Source: Spirochaetia bacterium
GTDB lineage: Bacteria > Spirochaetota > Spirochaetia > Treponematales > Treponemataceae
Assembly: GCA_900767955.1 (NCBI GenBank)
Contig: CAAGBC010000040.1
Location: 1 to 11,915, forward strand
Direction of reading: 5' to 3'
DNA: 11,915 nt
Notes under the pieces: model-generated
The model's database searches: none
What the model saw: the letters and a program-made list of their open reading frames with translations, nothing else
What the model was told of the DNA's origin: nothing
Made by a program: the position numbers and the translations under genes
Shown: one piece after another, positions 1 through 5,352 of the stretch
How the letters are laid out: every line of letters starts with the position of its first letter
Numbering within the stretch: the first letter of the stretch is position 1

Positions 1-10
1 TATTATAGCA

Positions 11-97
11 TTGAGTTGTTGAGTTGTTGAGTTGTTGAGTTGTTGAGTTGTTGAGTTGTTGAGTTGTTGAGTTGTTGAGTTGTTGAGTTGTTGAGTT
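11..97. repeat. Octamer tandem repeat, TTGAGTTG x 10.9
   Basis: Ten perfect head-to-tail copies of TTGAGTTG run from 11 to 90, followed by a seven-base partial copy to 97. The period of 8 is not a multiple of 3. On the plus strand every frame is stopped by TGA. On the minus strand CAACTCAA has no stop codon, so a 41-codon frame (3-128) runs through it and would give an eight-residue repeat rich in N, S, T and Q. I see no gene-like features there and treat it as non-coding. The perfect copies suggest recent expansion, so copy number is likely to vary between strains. Confidence 0.95.
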
Positions 98-319
98 TAG
101 ATTTCCACATATATTTCGTCAATAACATTATTAAAATTGTAACATATATTACTATATATGTTAAATAATTTATTTACTTAAAAATAAGGCAAGTTGGGCG
201 TGTTTTGAAGCTTTTACTTTGTTTGATTGTAACATTCATAATAAGCTTCAAAAACTTCTTCGATTGTTATTTCTATAGAAATTTGTGTCAAATTTTACAA
301 CAAAGTAATTATTAAGGCT
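98..319. other. Intergenic, AT-rich, with decayed coding traces
   Basis: No intact gene is visible here. The stretch 98-180 is plain AT-rich DNA. From 174 to 291 two overlapping minus-strand traces occur. One (239-174) repeats the final codons of argG and is annotated separately. The other (291-214, TTG start) would read MTQISIEITIEEVFEAYYEC and a few more residues before a TAA. Its EEVFEAYYEC stretch looks like real protein and faintly recalls the N-terminus of some reverse transcriptases, but it is too short to assign. I see no Shine-Dalgarno for either frame. Confidence 0.5.
174..239 (-). pseudogene. Remnant copy of the argG 3' end
   Basis: Bases 201-229 match the argG 3' end (698-726) at 27 of 29 positions, in the same orientation. 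Read on the minus strand, the codons give TIKQSKSFKTRPT against AIKESKSFKTRPT at the argG C-terminus. Part of the divergence is synonymous (TTC for TTT, CGC for AGA, CCA for CCT, ACT for ACA), as expected for a homologous copy and not a chance match. The frame then runs on to CLIFK and a TAA, so the normal argG stop is lost. A further 10-base identity, GGCAAGTTGG, lies just beside both copies (188-197 and 634-643). I infer a displaced or duplicated gene end, not a functional gene. Confidence 0.7.
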
Positions 320-562
320 TTATTTATCAACAATACAACTTTTTATAAACTCTGGAGCAAAATCAAGACCGTTTGACCAAACAATAGTGTGTAAACTGAC
401 ATTAAAATCTTTGAATAAATTCATATCTTTTAGTTGCTGAATAATAAAAAGCGAATCATTATTAATTGTATTTTCAAAATCTGCAATACCTACAAAACCA
501 TCATTAAAAGAAACCTTAATTTTATAATCAGAACAATATTCTGCTTTTTCTATATGCAACAT
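320..562 (-). CDS. DUF2442 domain protein
   Basis: This 80-residue protein has the pattern of the DUF2442 family: a beta-rich N-terminus leading to VSFNDGFVGIADFE (17-30, with the conserved DG at 21-22), and a C-terminal IVWSNGLDFAPEFI (60-73) matching the family's W-x-N-G-x-D-x-x-P-E signature. The length is normal for the family and the frame is intact. No biochemical function is established. Family members often sit beside a DUF4160 gene in toxin-antitoxin-like pairs, but no DUF4160 partner is present here. The ATG has a fair Shine-Dalgarno (AGGAAG on the minus strand, 569-574, six-base spacing) only a few bases after the argG terminator. Expression therefore depends on terminator read-through or on a promoter buried in the hairpin-rich region 600-680. 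The gene lies between argG and the repeated argG end, so it may be a small inserted cargo. Confidence 0.8.
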   Translation of the reverse strand: MLHIEKAEYCSDYKIKVSFNDGFVGIADFENTINNDSLFIIQQLKDMNLFKDFNVSLHTIVWSNGLDFAPEFIKSCIVDK

Positions 563-576
563 AAAAAACTTCCTAC

Positions 577-602
577 AAAAATGGAGTGACTTTCGTCACT
601 CC
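577..602 (-). terminator. Intrinsic terminator of argG
   Basis: GGAGTGAC (583-590) and GTCACTCC (595-602) form a perfect 8-bp stem with a four-base loop (GAAA on the minus strand). Five U follow in the minus-strand transcript (577-581). It lies 81 bases after the argG stop. Its U-run ends only two bases before the Shine-Dalgarno of the DUF2442 gene, so it could also act as a leader barrier for that gene. Confidence 0.8.
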
Positions 603-637
603 ACCTTCACCATCCTCGCAATATAATTGCTCGGGCA

Positions 638-674
638 AGTTGGCCGCAAGCTGAGCGCTTGCTGAAGGCCAGCT
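638..674 (-). other. GC-rich composite hairpin after argG
   Basis: The outer stem pairs 638-645 (AGTTGGCC) with 667-674 (GGCCAGCT), eight pairs including one G-U. After a one-sided TGAA bulge, an inner stem pairs GCAAGC (646-651) with GCTTGC (657-662) around a five-base loop. A separate small palindrome, GCAATATAATTGC, is at 618-630. The block is visibly richer in G and C than its surroundings. It begins nine bases after the argG stop and lacks a U-run, so it is more likely an mRNA 3'-end stabiliser, a small structured RNA or a dispersed intergenic repeat than a terminator. Confidence 0.6.
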
Positions 675-682
675 ACTTCTGG

Positions 683-1948
683 TTATTCTGTAGGTCTTGT
701 TTTAAAGCTTTTACTTTCTTTGATTGCTTGGCCTTCACCAACTTGCTGCTCCATCATAGCACGAACTTTTAATGGAAGTCCGAATAATGTGATAAAACCT
801 TCTGCGTCTTTGTGGTTATATAAATCACCAGTTGTGAAAGATGCAATGCTTTCGTTATAAAGACTGTATTTTGAATAAGAACCTGCACCGCGGATTGAAC
901 CTTTGTATAACTTAAGTTTTACCCAACCTGTTACAGTTTCTTGTGTTTTATCAACAAAAGCCATACAAGCGTCCATTAATGTTGTAAACCATTTACCATC
1001 GTAAATTAATTCACCCATTTTTACGCTTAACTGCTGTTTGTAGTGATATGTATCACGGTCAAGACAAAGCTGATCTAATTTTTTGTGTGCAAAATAAAGG
1101 ATTGCTCCACCTGGAGTTTCGTAAACACCACGGCTCTTCATTCCTACACAACGGTTTTCACAAATATCAACAAGACCTACTCCGTTTCTTCCACCGATTG
1201 TGTTTAATTCAGTAAGAAGTTCAAGAGCATTCATTTTTTTACCGTTTACAGCAACTGGAATTCCTTTTTCAAAATCGATTGTAACATATTCACCAGCTTC
1301 TGGAGCTTCTTCTGGAACTGTTGTGTTCTGAAGCATGTGTTTGTAGTTTGGTTCGTTTTCTGTCTTTTCTAGTTCAAGACCTTCGTGGCTTAAGTGCCAG
1401 ATATTTTCGTCACGGCTGTATGACTGATCTTTTTTCATAGGAACTTCAAGTCCACGATCTTCAAGATATTTAATTTCAGCTTCGCGGCTATCCATATCCC
1501 ATTTGTCATCACGCCATGCAGCAATTACTTTAAGGTCTGGAGCAAAAGCTTTGATTGCAAGTTCAAAACGAACCTGATCATTACCTTTTCCTGTTGCACC
1601 ATGACAAATTGCTACTGCACCTTCTTGACGAGCGTATTCAACAAGAATTTTTCCAATAAGAGGACGAGCTGTTGATGTTCCAAGTAAATATTCATCTTCA
1701 TAAACAGCATTAGCTTTTACAGCAGGCCAAATATATTCTTCAATATATTCCTGACGAGCGTCAACAACATAACATGCTGATGCACCTGTTTTTAATGCAC
1801 GAGCTTTGATTGCTTCCCAATTGTCACCTTGACCAACATCAATACAAACTGCAATTACATCATAGTCATAATTTTCTTTTAACCAAGGAATGATAACAGT
1901 AGTATCAAGTCCACCTGAATAAGCAAGAACAACTTTGTCTTTAGCCAT
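683..1948 (-). CDS. argG: Argininosuccinate synthase
   Basis: Joins citrulline and aspartate, using ATP cleaved to AMP and pyrophosphate, to make argininosuccinate in the cytoplasm; this is the penultimate step of arginine synthesis. The ATP-pyrophosphatase P-loop AYSGGLDT is at residues 9-16. The GTSTARPLIGK and ICHGATGKGNDQVRFE motifs and the GGRNGVG region of the family are all intact. At 421 residues it is slightly longer than many relatives. The ATG has a good GAGG Shine-Dalgarno (1956-1959, seven-base spacing). No argH or other arginine gene is adjacent, so argG is transcribed alone from the promoter at 1988-2016, with a palindrome further upstream that may be an arginine-repressor site. 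The C-terminus KSFKTRPTE is partly repeated at 201-229. Confidence 0.97.
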   Translation of the reverse strand: MAKDKVVLAYSGGLDTTVIIPWLKENYDYDVIAVCIDVGQGDNWEAIKARALKTGASACYVVDARQEYIEEYIWPAVKANAVYEDEYLLGTSTARPLIGKILVEYARQEGAVAICHGATGKGNDQVRFELAIKAFAPDLKVIAAWRDDKWDMDSREAEIKYLEDRGLEVPMKKDQSYSRDENIWHLSHEGLELEKTENEPNYKHMLQNTTVPEEAPEAGEYVTIDFEKGIPVAVNGKKMNALELLTELNTIGGRNGVGLVDICENRCVGMKSRGVYETPGGAILYFAHKKLDQLCLDRDTYHYKQQLSVKMGELIYDGKWFTTLMDACMAFVDKTQETVTGWVKLKLYKGSIRGAGSYSKYSLYNESIASFTTGDLYNHKDAEGFITLFGLPLKVRAMMEQQVGEGQAIKESKSFKTRPTE

Positions 1949-1987
1949 TTTATCGCCTCTAAAATTAATGTATATTTATTACATAAG

Positions 1988-2016
1988 ACTGTATTATTAT
2001 TCACAAATAAAGTCAA
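1988..2016 (-). promoter_or_regulatory. Sigma70-type promoter of argG
   Basis: On the minus strand a -35 TTGACT (2011-2016) is separated by exactly 17 bases from a -10 TACAGT (1988-1993). The -35 matches the consensus at five of six positions and the -10 at four. Predicted transcription start is near 1981, giving a leader of about 30 bases that contains the GAGG ribosome site. Confidence 0.6.
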
Positions 2017-2030
2017 TATATGTATATAAA

Positions 2031-2066
2031 TTGTATAAAACACGCATAAATACAGTATTTATACAA
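2031..2066. promoter_or_regulatory. Palindromic operator candidate upstream of argG
   Basis: Two nested inverted repeats lie about 15-50 bases upstream of the argG -35. ATAAATAC (2046-2053) and GTATTTAT (2055-2062) form a perfect 8-1-8 palindrome. TTGTATAAA (2031-2039) and TTTATACAA (2058-2066) form a wider one sharing the right arm. The TAAATA/TATTTA half sites are one base away from the TGAATA/TATTCA of classical ARG boxes bound by ArgR/AhrC. That is suggestive for an arginine gene, but no regulator gene is in the window. Confidence 0.4.
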
Positions 2067-2074
2067 AGTAAATT

Positions 2075-2107
2075 AAAAAAGCCAACAGAAATAATTTTTC
2101 CGTTGGC
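2075..2107 (-). terminator. Intrinsic terminator of tpiA
   Basis: GCCAAC (2081-2086) pairs with GTTGGC (2102-2107). After one A-C mismatch the stem continues GAAA with TTTC. In the minus-strand transcript the stem is followed by six U (2075-2080). It starts 26 bases after the tpiA stop, the expected position, and separates tpiA from argG. Confidence 0.85.
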
Positions 2108-2133
2108 TATATTTTCATAATTAAAATGAATTA

Positions 2134-2883
2134 TTATGCTTCACAAATAGGAACAAATGTTTCTGCTTTTAATGAAGCTCCACCGATTAATCCACCGTCG
2201 ATATCTGGCTGAGCTAAAAGCTGAACACAGTTTCCTTTGTTCATTGATCCACCGTACTGGATAATTACATTGTCAGCAACTTCCTGATTGTAAAGTTTTG
2301 CAATGTATCCACGGATGAATTTATGAATTGCCTGTGCATCTTCTGGAGTTGCAGTTTTTCCTGTTCCGATTGCCCAAACTGGTTCGTAAGCAATTGTTAC
2401 ATTTTTCATTTGTTCTGCTGTAACACCTGCAAGACCTGCAGAAAGCTGGAATGCACAAACTTGTTCTGCTTCACCTGCTTCTCTTTCGCTTAAAAGTTCA
2501 CCAATACAAAGATCAACTTCAAGACCGCTGTTTAATGCTTTGCGAACTTTTTTGTTGATTAATTCGTCTGATTCACCAATTTCGTGGCGGCGTTCTGAGT
2601 GACCAAGAATTACACAACCACAACCAATGTCTTTAAGCATTGCACAAGAAACTTCACCTGTGTGAGCACCGTTATCAGTTGCAGCACAGTCCTGAGCAGC
2701 TAAAATAATATTTGAACCTTTTACTACTTGAGCAACAGCATCAAGATATACAAAAGGAACACCAATCATAAATTTATTTGTTTTACCTTTTAATTGAGCA
2801 ACTAAATCTGTAGCCAAAGCAACAGCTTCTGCTTTAGTTGTGTTCATTTTCCAGTTACCAGCAATGTAATTTGTTCTTGCCAT
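2134..2883 (-). CDS. tpiA: Triosephosphate isomerase
   Basis: Interconverts dihydroxyacetone phosphate and glyceraldehyde 3-phosphate in cytoplasmic glycolysis. All catalytic elements are present: N10 and K12 in AGNWKMN, the electrophile H95 in ILGHSERR, and the base E167 in the AYEPVWAIGTGK segment that leads into mobile loop 6. The phosphate-binding YGGSMN (210-215) and GGLIGGASL (230-238) follow. At 249 residues it is a standard single-domain TIM barrel with nothing missing. The ATG has GAGG at 2891-2894, separated by seven T. It is followed by its own terminator and preceded by a 132-base gap from the amylase gene, so it is probably monocistronic. Confidence 0.98.
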   Translation of the reverse strand: MARTNYIAGNWKMNTTKAEAVALATDLVAQLKGKTNKFMIGVPFVYLDAVAQVVKGSNIILAAQDCAATDNGAHTGEVSCAMLKDIGCGCVILGHSERRHEIGESDELINKKVRKALNSGLEVDLCIGELLSEREAGEAEQVCAFQLSAGLAGVTAEQMKNVTIAYEPVWAIGTGKTATPEDAQAIHKFIRGYIAKLYNQEVADNVIIQYGGSMNKGNCVQLLAQPDIDGGLIGGASLKAETFVPICEA

Positions 2884-2934
2884 AAAAAAACCTCATAAAT
2901 AAATTCTAAGTGAATAACAAATTATTCTTAAAAC

Positions 2935-2963
2935 ATAATATAAAAAAGTAAAATAAAATACAA
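2935..2963 (-). promoter_or_regulatory. Possible tpiA promoter
   Basis: On the minus strand a -10 TATTAT (2935-2940, five of six matches) lies 17 bases from a weak -35 TTGTAT (2958-2963). The region is so AT-rich that alternatives cannot be excluded. Confidence 0.35.
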
Positions 2964-3015
2964 TCCGTTAATTTTGCAAATACAACTAACACATTACATA
3001 AGTATCAATTGTAAT

Positions 3016-4965
3016 TTAATTAACAACTGTACAGGAATGTTTTAATGTTTTTTCGCTAAACTTAATCAAATAAGTTTTTCCTGCAACAACGGTAGATTTT
3101 ATATTTGGAGAACCACCGTTTTGTCCCCAGTTGGCACCCCAATTTGAACTATCATTTACACAGAATTTATATTCGATTGTAGCATTTACTTCTGAATCTA
3201 AATAAATCATCCACGCACCTTCGCCAGCACTTGTATCTCGTTCCATAGGATATCCACCCCAACCATTAAAATTTCCACGGATATACATTGTGGAAGAATA
3301 ATAGGTATAAGGTTCATTATCTGTAGAAGGAGTATATGATTCATTATAAGTTTCATCGTCAAAAATATTTTGGGCTTCATCATCTAATAAATAAAGTCTA
3401 AAAGCTCTTGGCCCAAGATTTTTTACATTTACAGAATTTCCGTCAAATTCACACTTGGCAGCATTTGTATCACCAATAACACAAGATGCAGTTGTATAAT
3501 TATTGATGTTTGTAAAAGTTATAGAATCTTTTGAAGTATCATTAAAATTATAAACACAAAGGAAATCTTCTGTTTGTCCGTCCAAAATATACGCAGCAAA
3601 GGAATTATCAGTGCATGACAATTTTTTTACACTTCCTTGTGAAAATACTTGTGGATATTTTTTTCGTAATTCCAAAATTTTTCTATTTAAATGCAACGGA
3701 GAATTACTTTTTAATTCTTGTTCAGAAACTAAATCCCAATCAAAAGGGCCTCTAAGTCTTTGGTCTCCACCATAGGAAGATTCTTTTTGACCTAATTCAT
3801 TTCCATAGTATATAAAAGGAACTGTTGGTCTAAGCAAAGAAAGAGCTGTTGCCTGATTGATTTTTTTATAATCACTTGCAAAAACAGTTCCAATTCGACT
3901 TAAATATTCATCATGATTGCCTAAGAATGTTCCATAAACCATTTTATCACTTGGATTTTTTCTTATTGATGAAGCTAAAGAATCTCTTTTATTTTTTACG
4001 GAATTAACAATTGCTCTTCCAGCGTCAAAATCAAAAACCATATTAAATTCGTCATCATTTCCAAAATATCTATCTAAGCGTGTTCTGTCATTTTCAACCC
4101 AAGCTTCACAAACCATAAATTTTGGAGAATTATATTCATTCAAAACAGAACGCAATTCCTTATACCAATCATGACTATCTGCTGTATCAATATAAAGTGA
4201 AGAATATTCCACAAGATAACGAACTGCATCAACACGAATTCCGTCAAAGCCTTTGTTGAGCCAATAACGAACAACATTTTTCATTTCTTCACGAACTTCT
4301 GCATTGCGATAATTTAAATCTGGCATACTTCCATTAAAAGCACCGTAATAATAACGATTTCCATATTGATGCCAAGTATTTGTAGACCCCATTGGATTCC
4401 AAGCTAATTTCACAGAATTCCACAAAAACCAAGAATCTTTAGAAGTTCCATTTGCAGAAGCTTCAAACCAAGGATGTTTAGAAGAAACATGATTTGGAAC
4501 AAAGTCAAAAATGATTTTTATTCCTTTTGCATGACAAGCATTTATCAAATCTTCCACATCTGATTCAGTTCCAAACAAATTATTAACTTTGTAATGGTCT
4601 GTAACATCATATCCATGCATATTGGAAGAAACATCTTTTCCTTTATAAGCACATTCAAAAATCGGAGAAAGCCAAATTCCATCACAACCTAAGTCTTTTA
4701 TATAATCAAGTTTTTGTTGAATACCTTTTAAATCTCCACAACCATCACCATCTGAATCATAAAAACTTTTTACCCAAATATGATAAAAAGCAGTATTGTT
4801 CCACCAATTATTATCTAAACCGTCCATTTGGTTTACAGCTTGTGAAACTTCTACATGGTTAGGGCTTTTGTAAGAAGAATCACCTACCCAATCAAAAAGT
4901 CCATCTTTTGAAGACGAACAACTAATAAAAAATAAAGTTCCAAAAATAAATAAAATCTTTCTCAT
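3016..4965 (-). CDS. GH13 alpha-amylase family lipoprotein with C-terminal starch-binding-like module
   Basis: A secreted alpha-glucan hydrolase, probably acting on starch or maltodextrin at the cell envelope. I start it at the ATG at 4963-4965, five bases after AGGAG (4971-4975), giving 649 residues; a TTG one codon upstream is too close to that site. An N-terminal signal peptide ends in FFISC, with Cys16 as the lipidation site. The GH13 barrel shows DSDGDGCGDL (about 70-79, calcium-binding type), region I DFVPNH (154-159), region II GIRVDAV with nucleophile D246, acid/base E287 in VCEAW, and region IV NHDE with D352. The C-terminal 90 residues (from about 558, MYIRGNFNGWG, with EYKF and WGANWG) resemble beta-sandwich glucan-binding modules such as X25/SusE-type domains. 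Exact substrate is not predictable. A hairpin-rich leader precedes it. Confidence 0.92.
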   Translation of the reverse strand: MRKILFIFGTLFFISCSSSKDGLFDWVGDSSYKSPNHVEVSQAVNQMDGLDNNWWNNTAFYHIWVKSFYDSDGDGCGDLKGIQQKLDYIKDLGCDGIWLSPIFECAYKGKDVSSNMHGYDVTDHYKVNNLFGTESDVEDLINACHAKGIKIIFDFVPNHVSSKHPWFEASANGTSKDSWFLWNSVKLAWNPMGSTNTWHQYGNRYYYGAFNGSMPDLNYRNAEVREEMKNVVRYWLNKGFDGIRVDAVRYLVEYSSLYIDTADSHDWYKELRSVLNEYNSPKFMVCEAWVENDRTRLDRYFGNDDEFNMVFDFDAGRAIVNSVKNKRDSLASSIRKNPSDKMVYGTFLGNHDEYLSRIGTVFASDYKKINQATALSLLRPTVPFIYYGNELGQKESSYGGDQRLRGPFDWDLVSEQELKSNSPLHLNRKILELRKKYPQVFSQGSVKKLSCTDNSFAAYILDGQTEDFLCVYNFNDTSKDSITFTNINNYTTASCVIGDTNAAKCEFDGNSVNVKNLGPRAFRLYLLDDEAQNIFDDETYNESYTPSTDNEPYTYYSSTMYIRGNFNGWGGYPMERDTSAGEGAWMIYLDSEVNATIEYKFCVNDSSNWGANWGQNGGSPNIKSTVVAGKTYLIKFSEKTLKHSCTVVN

Positions 4966-5121
4966 CAATTCTCCTAAAAAAAGTTAATGAGGAAATATCA
5001 ATTTCCGATTTAACTTTTTACGCTGTTTTGTAATGAAATGAAAAACAGCAGTTGATAAAAAAGTTTGCAACGCAAACTTTAAGATAAAAACTTTCACGCT
5101 ATTTTAGTGAAAGTTTTTATC
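4966..5121 (-). promoter_or_regulatory. Structured 5' leader of the amylase gene: four consecutive hairpins
   Basis: In order of transcription on the minus strand there are four stems. H1 is a perfect 15-bp stem, 5107-5121 with 5083-5097, with a nine-base loop. H2 is a perfect 9-bp stem, 5072-5080 with 5060-5068, with a three-base loop and a short U-run, so it looks like a terminator. H3 is 8 bp, 5042-5049 with 5022-5029. H4 is a 10-bp outer stem (5010-5019 with 4978-4987), a 3x3 internal loop that could form tandem G-A pairs, and a 6-bp inner stem (5001-5006 with 4991-4996). H4 is followed by seven U that abut the AGGAG of the amylase. This layout suggests attenuation or RNA-based control of the gene. 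No known riboswitch class is recognised. Confidence 0.65.
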
Positions 5122-5158
5122 ACACTCCTATAAAAAGTCTATAATAATGATACTATTA

Positions 5159-5188
5159 ATTATACAATCTATTTTTTTACATAGATAA
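5159..5188 (-). promoter_or_regulatory. Possible amylase promoter
   Basis: On the minus strand a perfect -10 TATAAT (5159-5164) has only a weak -35 (TTATCT at 5183-5188, 18-base spacing). Start of transcription would be near 5152, about 187 bases before the ATG, so the message would carry all four leader hairpins. Confidence 0.45.
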
Positions 5189-5219
5189 AAAATATTCAAT
5201 TTTTTTTATTTGCTATAAC

Positions 5220-5250
5220 AAAAAATTAGGCTGCCAAAACTGACAGCCTA
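5220..5250 (-). terminator. Intrinsic terminator of pgk
   Basis: TAGGCTG (5227-5233) pairs with CAGCCTA (5244-5250), continued past one mismatch by a CA/TG pair. In the minus-strand transcript six U follow (5220-5225). It lies about 100 bases after the pgk stop, beyond the hairpin insert and the repeated pgk end. Confidence 0.85.
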
Positions 5251-5280
5251 TAAATTAATTAAGTTATTTCATTAATTACC

Positions 5281-5299
5281 TATTTAGTTTCCAAACAAG
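5281..5299 (-). repeat. Direct repeat of the pgk 3' end
   Basis: Bases 5281-5299 match the pgk end at 5354-5372 at 18 of 19 positions in the same orientation. Read on the minus strand this copy still encodes CLETK and a stop (TGT TTG GAA ACT AAA TAG). It differs from pgk by a synonymous Leu codon (TTG for TTA) and by TAG for TAA. The 54 bases between the two copies are almost entirely two perfect palindromes. Confidence 0.8.
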
Positions 5300-5302
5300 G
5301 TC

Positions 5303-5346
5303 GCAAATCAAAGATTTGCTTACCGAGTTTTGCAAAGCAAAACTCG
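5303..5346. repeat. Two adjacent perfect palindromes between the pgk end repeats
   Basis: GCAAATC AAA GATTTGC (5303-5319) is a 7-bp stem. CGAGTTTTGC AAA GCAAAACTCG (5324-5346) is a 10-bp stem. Both have three-base AAA loops on the plus strand. The second resembles hairpin H2 of the amylase leader (AAAGTTTGC AAC GCAAACTTT, 5060-5080), so these may be one family of short palindromic elements. There is no U-run on either side. Confidence 0.85.
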
Positions 5347-5352
5347 CACACT

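Noticed and set aside
11..97. CRISPR-like array
   Set aside because: The repeats are contiguous 8-mers with no spacers and no cas genes nearby.
3..128. A 41-codon minus-strand frame through the octamer repeat, encoding NNSTTQQL-type repeats
   Set aside because: It exists only because CAACTCAA has no stop codon; there is no Shine-Dalgarno and no non-repeat domain.
1935..2120. Plus-strand open frame of 61 codons between argG and tpiA
   Set aside because: It covers the argG promoter, the operator and the tpiA terminator, and its residue content is that of random AT-rich DNA.
4966..4968. TTG start one codon before the amylase ATG
   Set aside because: It lies only two bases from AGGAG; the ATG has normal spacing.
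5098..5140. Leader peptide in the amylase leader (GTG start after AGGAG)
   Set aside because: The start is only one base from the Shine-Dalgarno-like sequence and the nine-codon frame has no regulatory codon run.
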